9,556 nt of DNA from Prevotellaceae bacterium (GCA_031273485.1 JAISRS010000136.1:1-9556), one strand, 5' to 3'. Shown: positions 1 to 6,508, counted from the first letter of the stretch. Made by a program: numbers and translations. Notes: generated by a model not told the origin, from the letters alone.

Positions 1-42
1 GAAAAATTAGGTGGAAATGAGGTTTTTGTACTCCTAAACTAC

Positions 43-58
43 GCTTCATAAATGAAGC
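43..58. repeat. 16-bp perfect palindrome
   Basis: GCTTCATAAATGAAGC is two exact 7-base arms around AA. It could be a binding site for a dimeric regulator or part of a degraded element. No gene start lies nearby on either strand, so an operator role is not supported by context. Confidence 0.6.
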
Positions 59-218
59 AAAGCGAACCATATGCTGTCCTGCCGAGACTTCCTATACCCA
101 CACGATTCGTTATAGAGCCGGAAAATGTCACTCGTAAAGAACAAATTTTGGAATAATCGAGTGAGATAATTAAATCTAAAATCCGGCAAGAATCAGCTGT
201 GAGTATAAGAGAAATTTT

Positions 219-261
219 CAATGGAGACCAATGGAGAATCAATGGAGGATCAATGGAGGAT
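219..261. repeat. Tandem repeat, about 4 copies of CAATGGAGRAT
   Basis: Four consecutive units are visible: CAATGGAGAC (219-228), CAATGGAGAAT (229-239), CAATGGAGGAT (240-250) and CAATGGAGGAT (251-261). The last two are identical, the first is one base short. The array sits directly left of a putative terminator hairpin. Such short arrays usually vary in copy number by slippage. No function can be assigned. Confidence 0.8.
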
Positions 262-271
262 ATCTACAGGT

Positions 272-313
272 AAAAAAACCCCCTTTCGCCACTCGAAAAT
301 ACCGGATTTTTTT
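272..313. terminator. Putative bidirectional intrinsic terminator, end of the grpE-dnaJ unit
   Basis: Seven A (272-278) and seven T (307-313) bracket a core with CC/GG pairing (280-281 with 304-305) and an inner TTTCG/CGAAA stem (284-288 with 294-298). Read on either strand this gives a hairpin followed by a T run. It lies about 85 bp downstream of the dnaJ stop codon, with no gene between, which suits termination of the minus-strand heat-shock unit. The GC core is short, so efficiency is uncertain. Confidence 0.5.
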
Positions 314-337
314 AAGGTAATTTAACATACCGACAAC

Positions 338-391
338 AGCCCCCCTTCGACCTTAGCCTGACGGTTATGCCTTGAGGGGGTATGGGGGGCT
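338..391. repeat. GC-rich hairpin carrying a dispersed repeat, next to the dnaJ stop codon
   Basis: Outer arms AGCCCCCC (338-345) and GGGGGGCT (384-391) pair perfectly. Inside lies a 20-bp motif, AGCCTGACGGTTATGCC plus flanking bases, which reappears in inverted orientation near 7449-7473. The motif forms its own small hairpin, TAGCC/GGTTA around a four-base loop, with one G-U pair. The outer hairpin begins seven bases after the dnaJ stop codon. It may protect or end the transcript, but no T run follows at once, so I classify it as a structured repeat and not as a firm terminator. Confidence 0.55.
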
Positions 392-397
392 TCATCG

Positions 398-1552
398 TTA
401 TTGAAACATATTCTTCAATTTCTCGAAGAAATTTTTATCCTGTTTTGATGGATTGGGGTTAAAGTTATCCGATTTAGCCAGAGTTTCCATCATTTTGCGT
501 TCTTCTTTTGTGAGATTTTGAGGCGTCCATATAGTGATATAAACCAGAATGTCGCCTACTCCGTAGCCGTTAATATCGGGAAGACCCTTACCTTTCAGAC
601 GCAGGACTTTTCCCGATTGAGTTCCCGGTTCTATCTTGATTTTAGCTTTTCCGTCAACCGTAGGTATTTCTACGGAAGTACCCAGAGCGGCTTGCGGAAC
701 GCTGATATACAACGAATAGATTAGATCGTTTTCTTCTCTTATCAATTCCTCGCTTTTTTCTTCATTGATTAATACCAGTAAGTCGCCGTTCATTCCGCCT
801 CTGCGTGCAGCGTTACCTTTTCCGGGTACAGTCAGCTGCATGCCTTCGCTAACGCCGGGCGGAATTTTAAACGCCACATTTTCTTCCTTTTTCACAGTTC
901 CTTCGCCATGACAGACCGGACACCGTTCGGTGATTTTTTTGCCGTCGCCCTGACAGTCCGGACATACCGAGGTGCTTTGCATTGCTCCGAACATTGTGTT
1001 TGTTACTCTGGTAACGTACCCGCTGCCATGACATGTGGAGCAGGTCGGGATATTTGAGGGATTTTTTGCGCCTGTGCCGTTACAGGCTTCACAAGCAGTG
1101 AGAAGCGGAATTTTCAATCTCTTTTCAATTCCGTTGACAATATCTTTAAGCTCGACTTTTACTCTGATACGGACATCGGAGCCGCGCCTCACCGGACGTT
1201 CGGAACGTCCGCCGCCAAAGTTGCTGAAATTTCCGAAGCCTCCAAACCCGAAATGCCCTCCGAATATATCGCCGAACTGTGAGAATATGTCTTCCATATT
1301 AAATCCGCCGCCGTTACCGCTAAATCCGCCCGGAGCATTATGTCCGAACTGGTCGTATCTAGCTTTTTTATCGGCATTACTCAAAACATCGTATGCCTCG
1401 GCTGCTTCTTTAAATTTTTCTTCGGCTTCCTTATCACCCGGATTTTTATCGGGATGATACTTGATAGCCATCTGCCTGTAAGCTTTTTTTATTTCGTCGG
1501 GAGTAGAATTTTTCGATACTCCCAGCACTTCATAGTAATCTCTTTTTGCCAT
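398..1552 (-). CDS. dnaJ: Chaperone protein DnaJ (Hsp40, type I)
   Basis: This 384-residue co-chaperone delivers unfolded clients to DnaK and stimulates its ATPase in the cytoplasm. All type I parts are present in order: an N-terminal J domain with the HPD motif at residues 33-35; a Gly/Phe-rich linker at roughly 75-115; a zinc domain with four CxxCxGxG repeats (CEACNGTG, CSTCHGSG, CPDCQGDG, CPVCHGEG); and the C-terminal client-binding barrels. The length matches the family (E. coli about 376). The start MAKRDYYEVLG is the standard DnaJ start. It lies 10 bp downstream of grpE on the same strand, so the two are probably cotranscribed. No dnaK is in the window. No key residue is missing. Confidence 0.98.
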   Translation of the reverse strand: MAKRDYYEVLGVSKNSTPDEIKKAYRQMAIKYHPDKNPGDKEAEEKFKEAAEAYDVLSNADKKARYDQFGHNAPGGFSGNGGGFNMEDIFSQFGDIFGGHFGFGGFGNFSNFGGGRSERPVRRGSDVRIRVKVELKDIVNGIEKRLKIPLLTACEACNGTGAKNPSNIPTCSTCHGSGYVTRVTNTMFGAMQSTSVCPDCQGDGKKITERCPVCHGEGTVKKEENVAFKIPPGVSEGMQLTVPGKGNAARRGGMNGDLLVLINEEKSEELIREENDLIYSLYISVPQAALGTSVEIPTVDGKAKIKIEPGTQSGKVLRLKGKGLPDINGYGVGDILVYITIWTPQNLTKEERKMMETLAKSDNFNPNPSKQDKNFFEKLKNMFQ

Positions 1553-1562
1553 TTGTTTGTTT

Positions 1563-2132
1563 TTATTCGCCTATAACCACTTTAGGGTGACGAATTATTT
1601 TATCATTTAACGAATATCCTTTTTGAACTACATCAATAATTTTCCCTGCTTTTTCCGCATCTCCTGCGGGGATTTTGGCGATTGCTTCATGCACGTCGGC
1701 ATTGAAGTCCTCGCCTGCGGGAGCGATTGCAACGAGTCCTTTCTGTTCCAGTGTGGAATTGAATTTATTGTAAATTAACTTTACGCCCTCCAATATTGCT
1801 TCAATGGAATCGGAGGAACTTATCATTTCAATTGCACGGTCGAAATCATCAATAACAGGCAGTAAATCTTTAAGAATATCTTCGCCGGCGGTTTTCACGA
1901 GTTCCATTCTTTCCTTTAATGTACGTTTTCGATAATTGTCAAACTCTGCCGCGAGTCTTAAATATCTGTCCTGTGATTCTGCCAATTTTGCAGTAATTTC
2001 ATTCAACTGTTCCTCTTCCGACGGCGATTTATCTACCGGTTCTTCGATATTTTGTTCCGTATCCACATTATTAATATCGCCGTTAATTTCCTCTTTTTTA
2101 GTATCTACATATTTATTTTCTTCCATATTCAT
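1563..2132 (-). CDS. grpE: Nucleotide exchange factor GrpE
   Basis: GrpE releases ADP from DnaK as a homodimer, letting the chaperone cycle restart. The 189-residue protein has an acidic, low-complexity N-terminus (about 1-45), a long helix beginning near the ESQDRYLRLAAEFDNYRKR segment, and the C-terminal beta domain with the family signature FNADVHEAIAKIP followed by GYSLNDKIIRHPKVVIG. Length is close to E. coli GrpE (197). I keep the ATG at 2132; a second in-frame ATG two codons on (2126) would also fit, since neither has a clear ribosome binding site. It is the first gene of a grpE-dnaJ pair, with a sigma-54-like promoter and a palindrome upstream. Confidence 0.97.
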   Translation of the reverse strand: MNMEENKYVDTKKEEINGDINNVDTEQNIEEPVDKSPSEEEQLNEITAKLAESQDRYLRLAAEFDNYRKRTLKERMELVKTAGEDILKDLLPVIDDFDRAIEMISSSDSIEAILEGVKLIYNKFNSTLEQKGLVAIAPAGEDFNADVHEAIAKIPAGDAEKAGKIIDVVQKGYSLNDKIIRHPKVVIGE

Positions 2133-2160
2133 AATATTTTTTGTTAATCTTAATATAATA

Positions 2161-2168
2161 TACCTTTG
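2161..2168 (+). promoter_or_regulatory. Bacteroidota-type -7 element (TACCTTTG) on the strand opposite grpE
   Basis: TACCTTTG matches TAnnTTTG exactly. A TTTTTTG run ends at 2143, giving a TTTG -33-like element with a 17-bp spacer. It points right, into the spacer and towards the 3' end of aroK, with no plus-strand gene downstream. It could drive an antisense or small RNA, or be a chance match: about five perfect matches per 9.5 kb on two strands are expected at even base composition. Confidence 0.3.
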
Positions 2169-2175
2169 CCCGATA

Positions 2176-2192
2176 GTACAAAAAAATTGCCA
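2176..2192 (-). promoter_or_regulatory. Sigma-54-like -24/-12 promoter upstream of grpE
   Basis: Read on the minus strand, TGGCA (2192-2188) is followed by seven T and then GTAC, giving GG-N10-GT. The RpoN consensus is TGGCAC-N5-TTGCA with GG-N10-GC, so the match is good except for GT in place of GC at -12. A start near 2165 would leave a leader of roughly 30-35 bases before the grpE ATG. The palindrome at 2205-2219 lies 12 bp further upstream. RpoN use is my inference. Confidence 0.4.
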
Positions 2193-2204
2193 CTCATATT
2201 CGGA

Positions 2205-2219
2205 CTGACAAATTGGCAG
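2205..2219. promoter_or_regulatory. Imperfect palindrome upstream of grpE, candidate operator
   Basis: CTGACA-AAT-TGGCAG is a 15-bp dyad with one mismatch between arms. It lies about 75 bp upstream of the grpE start and just upstream of the putative -24 box. Its position suits a regulator of the heat-shock operon. No CIRCE element is seen in this region. Confidence 0.4.
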
Positions 2220-2260
2220 AAACTTTTTGAATTATGAAGTTTGATTTTATGGCTAAATAA

Positions 2261-2400
2261 AAATTCGTGTAATTCGATGAAATTCGTGATAATTCGATAA
2301 AAGTCGTAGAAAAAATTCGTGTGATTCGTGTAATTCGTGGATAAAAAATTCGTAAAAATCCGCAGGATTTTAAATTCCTTCAATCCGTTTAATTCGGTGA
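2261..2400. repeat. Degenerate ATTCGTG repeat tract
   Basis: The spacer between aroK and grpE contains nine ATTCG pentamers in 140 bp, six of them extended to ATTCGT, spaced mostly about 10 bp apart (for example AATTCGTGTAATTCG at 2262 onward and GATTCGTGTAATTCGTGG near 2323). On the minus strand it reads as ACGAATTACACGAAT-like runs, a type of intergenic repeat I recall seeing in several AT-rich bacterial genomes. A 77-codon open frame across it encodes monotonous TNYTNHTN residues and is not a gene. Confidence 0.8.
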
Positions 2401-2421
2401 CAAAAAAGAAATCCGGTGATG

Positions 2422-2955
2422 TTACGGTGTACGGAAACGCAGGATTACGTTGAGTAATTTTGCGGCAAATTCTGCAGGAGTTCCGTCGTGGGCATGAATT
2501 TTTATGTCGGCTTTTTCGTAATAAGTTTGTCGAACGTCCAATGTAGCGCGGATATATTGCATAAGTTCTTCGCCTGATTTACCGCTTAATAGCGGTCGTT
2601 TTTTATCATTTTTGAGATATTGAAACAAATCCTCTGCGCTTAATTCGAGATAAACCGTTATTGCGTTTTCGTTCATAATCTTCATATTATTGTGAAAACA
2701 AGGCATTCCGCCTCCAACGGAAATAACGAAATGTCCTCGTTTTTTCAGAATTTCCGTTAAAGTCCTGTTTTCCATTTCACGGAAAGCCTCTTCGCCTGCC
2801 TCGTTAAAAATGTCATTTATTGGCTTTTGCATTTTATTGACTATATACCTGTCGGTATCAATAAAAGGGATTTTCATCAATTTAGCCAAATGGAAACCTA
2901 TGGTACTTTTTCCGCTACCCGGCATTCCTAAAAGAATAATATGATTTTTACTCAT
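2422..2955 (-). CDS. aroK: Shikimate kinase
   Basis: It phosphorylates shikimate at the 3-hydroxyl with ATP, the fifth step towards chorismate and aromatic amino acids, in the cytoplasm. The 177 residues match the family length (E. coli AroK 173). Visible motifs: Walker A GMPGSGKST (10-18), the DTD magnesium/shikimate site (33-35), FRE with the shikimate-binding arginine R59, the GGG loop (81-83), the lid arginine in RPLL (120-123), and R142 in DVRQTYYEKAD. The start ATG overlaps the folB stop codon by 4 bp (ATGA), which suggests translational coupling. aroK and aroL cannot be told apart from sequence alone; as the only copy seen, I use aroK. Confidence 0.95.
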   Translation of the reverse strand: MSKNHIILLGMPGSGKSTIGFHLAKLMKIPFIDTDRYIVNKMQKPINDIFNEAGEEAFREMENRTLTEILKKRGHFVISVGGGMPCFHNNMKIMNENAITVYLELSAEDLFQYLKNDKKRPLLSGKSGEELMQYIRATLDVRQTYYEKADIKIHAHDGTPAEFAAKLLNVILRFRTP

Positions 2956-3302
2956 CTTGATTGTGTTACGGAAGTTTTTTCGACTTTTCCTCCAATACCG
3001 GGACTAAGTTTGCTGACTTTTACGGTAGCTTTTTCAATTCCGTTAAATTCGTTGTAAAGAGCCGTTAATATCCGCGAACAAACATGTTCCAGCAAACTTG
3101 ACGGTATCATCATTTCCTGTTTCACGACATTGTAAGCCGTCTGATAATTAAGCGCGTCTGCGATATTATCCGACTTCGACACAATTTCCATATCCGTTTC
3201 TATTTTCACCGTCACAAGAAACATGTTTCCCCGAAGCCGTTCTTCCTCATAACAACCGTGATGAGCAAAAAATTCCATATTTTCAATTTCAATTATTCCC
3301 AT
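2952..3302 (-). CDS. folB: Dihydroneopterin aldolase
   Basis: It cleaves 7,8-dihydroneopterin to 6-hydroxymethyl-dihydropterin and glycolaldehyde in folate synthesis. The 116-residue protein has the family length (about 120) and fold signature: FFAHHGCYEEERLRGNMF near the N-terminus with E21 in the conserved HGxxxEE position, Y53 in the LNYQTAY segment, E72 in LLEHV, and the catalytic-type lysine K98 in VSKLSPGIGG. It is the first gene of a two-gene minus-strand unit with aroK, sharing 4 bp. The pairing links folate to the chorismate route that supplies 4-aminobenzoate. No strong promoter motif was found in front; TGATTTTG (3332-3325, minus) is one base off TAnnTTTG. Confidence 0.93.
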   Translation of the reverse strand: MGIIEIENMEFFAHHGCYEEERLRGNMFLVTVKIETDMEIVSKSDNIADALNYQTAYNVVKQEMMIPSSLLEHVCSRILTALYNEFNGIEKATVKVSKLSPGIGGKVEKTSVTQSR

Positions 3303-3564
3303 AATTCTATAAAATTTATAAATCCAAAATCAGCGTGTAAAATTATAAAGTAATTTTGAAAATCCAATAACTTTCGGCAAAATTTTCTGTTATTACATAA
3401 ATAAACATCCTGTTATCAAGTATTATTCTGTCACTATTAATATGTTTACATCTAACCAATAACAGACATAATATAGAAAAAACGGAGATTGTTTATACAA
3501 AATTTCGCAGGTAATGACTATCTTTGCGGGCAATTTTAAATTAAAAATTAGAATAAATATTTAT
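3303..3564. promoter_or_regulatory. Divergent spacer between folB and ettA
   Basis: This 262-bp AT-rich spacer separates two oppositely transcribed units. A perfect TAnnTTTG match (3519-3526) faces ettA. The heptamer CTGTTAT occurs at 3387-3393 and 3410-3416 and inverted at 3459-3465, and CCAATAAC occurs at 3364-3371 and 3456-3463. These may be operator half-sites or just low-complexity recurrence. No coding frame of merit is present. Confidence 0.5.
3519..3526 (+). promoter_or_regulatory. -7 promoter element TATCTTTG for the ettA operon
   Basis: TATCTTTG is an exact match to the Bacteroidota TAnnTTTG box. It places a transcript start near 3531-3535, about 30 bases before the ATG at 3565. 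No clean TTTG lies at the usual -33 spacing; the nearest TTG (3489-3491) is 27 bp away. The box falls inside the longer open frame that would begin at 3514, which argues against that start. Confidence 0.55.
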
Positions 3565-5238
3565 ATGGCTGACGAAAAGATTATTTTTTCAATGGTAGGG
3601 GTAAATAAGATATATCCCCCTCAAAAACAAGTATTAAAGGATGTTTATCTGTCGTTTTTCTATGGCGCAAAGATTGGCATCATAGGATTGAACGGTTCGG
3701 GGAAATCGAGTTTACTGAAAATCATTGCGGGAATTGATAAAAACATACAGGGCGAAGTAGTATTTTCACCCGGATACACAGTTGGTTATCTGGAACAGGA
3801 GCCTCAACTTGACAATGCTAAAACAGTGAGGGAAATTGTGCAGGAAGGAGTTCAGGAAACAATAGACCTGCTTGCCGAATACGAGGCTGTGAACGCCCGT
3901 TTTACGGAAGAACTCTCCGACGACGAAATGAACAGATTAATAGAACGTCAGGGCGAATTGACCGAAAAAATCGAAATATGCGGAGGATGGGAAATCGACA
4001 GTAAACTTGAGAGAGCAATGGATGCTCTTCGCTGTCCGGAAGAAAATCAGCTTGTTAAGCATCTTTCCGGAGGCGAACGCCGACGTATTGCACTTTGTCG
4101 TTTATTATTGAAAGAACCCGATGTACTTTTACTGGATGAACCGACCAATCACCTTGATGCCGAATCAATTCAATGGCTCGAAATGTATTTGCAGCAATAT
4201 AAAGGCACGGTGATTGCCGTAACTCACGACCGTTATTTCCTTGATAATGTTGCCGGTTGGATTCTGGAATTAGACAGAGGCGAAGGCATCCCGTGGAAGG
4301 GAAACTATTCCTCATGGTTGGAACAGAAAACCAAACGCCTGGAAATGGAAGAAAAACAGGAAAGTAAACGCCGTAAAACATTGGAACGGGAGTTGGAATG
4401 GGTGCGCATGGCGCCGAAAGCTCGACAGGCAAAATCAAAAGCCCGTCTGTCGGCATACGAAAGAATGGCTAACGAAGATTCCCGTCAAAAAGAAGAAAAA
4501 CTCGAAATCTTTATTCCTAATGGTCCCCGTCTGGGAAATTCGGTTATAGAGGCGGTTAATGTAAAAAAATCGTATGGAGACAGGATTCTTTTCGAAAATC
4601 TCAACTTTAAACTTCCGCCTGCCGGAATAGTTGGAGTGATTGGACCTAACGGAGCCGGTAAAACAACCTTGTTTCGTCTGATTATGGGAATGGAAACTCC
4701 TGATAAAGGAACTTTTACAGTTGGCGAAACAGTAAAAATCGCTTATATCGACCAGCAACATAAATCCATCGAAGCCGATAAAACGGTTTTTGAAATCATA
4801 TCCGGCGAAAGCGAGTTTATACGTTTGGGAAACAAAGAAATGAACGCACGGGCATACGTGTCGCGCTTTAATTTCAGCGGCACAGATCAGGAAAAGAAAG
4901 CAGGAACGCTGTCGGGAGGCGAGAGAAACAGATTACATTTGGCATTAACTCTTAAAGATGAGGGAAATGTATTGTTATTGGACGAACCCACTAATGATAT
5001 TGATGTAAACACATTGAGAGCGCTGGAAGAAGGACTGGAAAATTTTGCGGGCTGCGCTGTTGTTATTTCTCACGACCGCTGGTTTCTCGACCGCATCGCA
5101 ACTCATATATTGGCTTTTGAAGGAGATTCGTATGTTCATTTCTTTGAAGGCGGATACAGTGAATATGAGGAAAATAAGAAAAAACGGGTGGGAGATAATT
5201 CTCCGCATCGCATAAAATACAAAAAATTAACAGAATAG
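3565..5238 (+). CDS. ettA: ABC-F translation factor, EttA-like energy-dependent translational throttle
   Basis: This soluble tandem ATPase has no membrane part. ABC-F proteins of the EttA type bind the ribosomal E site and gate entry into elongation according to ADP/ATP. From the ATG at 3565 it has 557 residues (E. coli EttA 555). Domain 1 has Walker A GLNGSGKSS (41-49), signature LSGGERRR and Walker B DVLLLDEPTNHLD; then comes a charged linker rich in Lys/Arg/Glu (the tRNA-contacting arm region); domain 2 has GPNGAGKTT, LSGGERNRL and NVLLLDEPTNDID. The N-terminus (SMVGVNKIYPPQKQVLKDVYLSF in form) resembles EttA more than Uup. The frame extends 17 codons upstream to 3514, but that start precedes the -7 box. 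It heads a plus-strand operon, two bases before the SUI1 gene. Confidence 0.93.
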   Translation: MADEKIIFSMVGVNKIYPPQKQVLKDVYLSFFYGAKIGIIGLNGSGKSSLLKIIAGIDKNIQGEVVFSPGYTVGYLEQEPQLDNAKTVREIVQEGVQETIDLLAEYEAVNARFTEELSDDEMNRLIERQGELTEKIEICGGWEIDSKLERAMDALRCPEENQLVKHLSGGERRRIALCRLLLKEPDVLLLDEPTNHLDAESIQWLEMYLQQYKGTVIAVTHDRYFLDNVAGWILELDRGEGIPWKGNYSSWLEQKTKRLEMEEKQESKRRKTLERELEWVRMAPKARQAKSKARLSAYERMANEDSRQKEEKLEIFIPNGPRLGNSVIEAVNVKKSYGDRILFENLNFKLPPAGIVGVIGPNGAGKTTLFRLIMGMETPDKGTFTVGETVKIAYIDQQHKSIEADKTVFEIISGESEFIRLGNKEMNARAYVSRFNFSGTDQEKKAGTLSGGERNRLHLALTLKDEGNVLLLDEPTNDIDVNTLRALEEGLENFAGCAVVISHDRWFLDRIATHILAFEGDSYVHFFEGGYSEYEENKKKRVGDNSPHRIKYKKLTE

Positions 5239-5240
5239 CC

Positions 5241-5585
5241 ATGTTACAGAACGATTGGAAAGAACGCCTGAACGTAGTATATTCCACCAACCCCAACTAT
5301 AGTTACGAATATGAGGATAAAGAGGAGCTGGAAACGCTTGCTCCCGAAAAACAGAAACTTATAGTATGTTTGGACAAAAAACAAAGAGCCGGAAAAAAAG
5401 TTACCTTAATAAAAGGTTTCACAGGCTCTGTTGAAGATTTAAAAGAGCTTGGAAAAGAAATAAAAACAAAGTGCGGAGTGGGCGGAAGCGTCAAAGACGG
5501 GGAAATATTGGTTCAGGGGGATTTTAGGGATAAAGTGGTTGAATATCTGAATCAAAAAGGTTATAAGGCTAAAAGAGGCAATTAA
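5241..5585 (+). CDS. SUI1/eIF1-family translation initiation factor (YciH-like)
   Basis: The 114-residue protein resembles bacterial YciH, a relative of eukaryotic eIF1, which can affect start-site fidelity by binding the small ribosomal subunit. The SUI1 fold spans roughly residues 40-112: a basic RAGKKVTLIKGFTG strand-loop, then CGVGGSVKDGEILVQGDFRDKV, both hallmarks of the family, with a C-terminal GYKAKRGN tail. The first 40 residues are polar and variable. The ATG follows the ettA stop by only two bases, so the two ribosome-acting proteins are almost surely cotranscribed. The in vivo role of bacterial SUI1 proteins is not settled. Confidence 0.9.
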   Translation: MLQNDWKERLNVVYSTNPNYSYEYEDKEELETLAPEKQKLIVCLDKKQRAGKKVTLIKGFTGSVEDLKELGKEIKTKCGVGGSVKDGEILVQGDFRDKVVEYLNQKGYKAKRGN

Positions 5586-5677
5586 ATTAACAGCGATAAA
5601 TTTCCCGGTGACATGCAAATAAAAACGGATGCACAGCAAATAAATTCACAAAGACGGAATGTTGAAACAATTTTTTA

Positions 5678-6457
5678 ATGATAGATATGGAAGAAAACAC
5701 CCCGGAATCCGATAATATTTCGGAAGAAATTTACGTAAATTCCGGAAAAATATTTGGTAATGCGTCTATTGCATATAATTCGGTGTCGGAAATATCTTAT
5801 TCCGTAACATCTTATGCGGAGATTAAAGACGTCAGACAGGAACTGTTCGTTAAAAGCAGTATAGCTTTAGGCTTGATTATTTATATGTTATTCGTACTGT
5901 TTTCGTTAAAGAGATACGTGCTGAGCACATATAAACTTTTGACGGATTATCGTTTTGCAAAAAAACAATACGAATCGACAACAAGTATAAATCTAATGAA
6001 CCCTAATTCTTTGATATTATTCACAATTTTAGTTGTAGCTATTTCATTCTCTATGTTTTATAACGTAACAGAATATCAACTCATAATAGTTCCGGCTTTA
6101 GCTTTTGCAGGAATCATCATATTGCAGTCGGCGCTTTTGAAACTAAGCGGATGGGTATCTAAAAACGAGGAGGTTATGGGTGAAATCGTTTTTAACAGGA
6201 AATATTATATGAGTATTTTAGGCATAATTATTTTCCCGCTAACTGTATTGATATTATTATATGATACTAAAATACAGCGTATTGCTCTGATAATTTCAGC
6301 TATATTGACCATATTGCTGTTATTATTTATGGTGATAAGAATCTTAAAAATTTTTTCGGAAGCCGGATTTTCGTATTTTTCACGTTTTTTGTATCTTTGC
6401 ACCTTGGAAATAAGCCCTTATTTGGCGTTATTTGTTGTTTTTGAGAATGTTATTTAA
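5678..6457 (+). CDS. DUF4271 domain membrane protein
   Basis: This 259-residue integral membrane protein has no assigned function. After a polar N-terminus of about 60 residues, six hydrophobic segments are visible: SIALGLIIYMLFVLFSL, SLILFTILVVAISFSMF, LIIVPALAFAGIIILQSAL, MSILGIIIFPLTVLILLY, IALIISAILTILLLLFMVI, and a C-terminal YLCTLEISPYLALFVVF. The last, with its YLCxLEI motif, matches my memory of the DUF4271 family end. The gene lies 92 bp after the SUI1 gene and 51 bp before hemD, the usual neighbour in Bacteroidota, which hints at a link to tetrapyrrole synthesis, but this is only context. The start at 5678 or the ATG at 5687 are both possible. Confidence 0.85.
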   Translation: MIDMEENTPESDNISEEIYVNSGKIFGNASIAYNSVSEISYSVTSYAEIKDVRQELFVKSSIALGLIIYMLFVLFSLKRYVLSTYKLLTDYRFAKKQYESTTSINLMNPNSLILFTILVVAISFSMFYNVTEYQLIIVPALAFAGIIILQSALLKLSGWVSKNEEVMGEIVFNRKYYMSILGIIIFPLTVLILLYDTKIQRIALIISAILTILLLLFMVIRILKIFSEAGFSYFSRFLYLCTLEISPYLALFVVFENVI

Positions 6458-6508
6458 AACAGTATTTTGGAAAATTCTCGTTTTTTCGAGAAAAACAGAC
6501 AGGCAAGT

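Larger units (their letters stand above)
1..397. other. Gene-free region left of dnaJ with short repeats and hairpins
   Basis: I see no credible protein gene here. A minus-strand open frame of 67 codons (39-242) has no recognisable motif, no ribosome binding site, and runs through a tandem repeat, so I do not call it. The stretch contains a perfect 16-bp palindrome GCTTCATAAATGAAGC (43-58), a 7-bp inverted repeat TCACTCG/CGAGTGA (128-134 and 158-164), four tandem copies of an 11-bp unit (219-261), an A-tract/T-tract hairpin (272-313) and a GC-rich hairpin next to the dnaJ stop codon (338-391). It reads as an intergenic zone rich in repeats and transcription end signals. An eroded gene or mobile-element remnant cannot be excluded. 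Confidence 0.6.

Noticed and set aside
31..41. Shared word TTTAGGAGT with the right arm of the 122-bp palindrome
   Set aside because: Only nine bases match and the surroundings differ, so a second copy of the element cannot be claimed.
39..242. A 67-codon minus-strand frame left of dnaJ
   Set aside because: It has no motif, no ribosome binding site and starts inside the tandem array; a decayed gene is possible but cannot be shown.
2150..2383. A 77-codon minus-strand frame upstream of grpE
   Set aside because: Its translation is monotonous (TNYTNHTN-like) and arises from the ATTCGTG repeats.
5659..5715. An 18-codon frame from the ATG at 5659 before the DUF4271 gene
   Set aside because: It is too short and overlaps the DUF4271 start in another frame; no evidence for a leader peptide.
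6392..6399. TATCTTTG inside the DUF4271 gene as an internal hemD promoter
   Set aside because: The bases encode the conserved YLCTLEI segment of the protein, so the match is explained by coding constraint; an overlapping promoter remains possible but unsupported.
6467..6508. TTG start extending hemD by 14 codons
   Set aside because: The ATG at 6509 has a purine-rich site AGGCAAG just upstream and gives the usual protein start KKILLSQPEP; the extension has no family resemblance.
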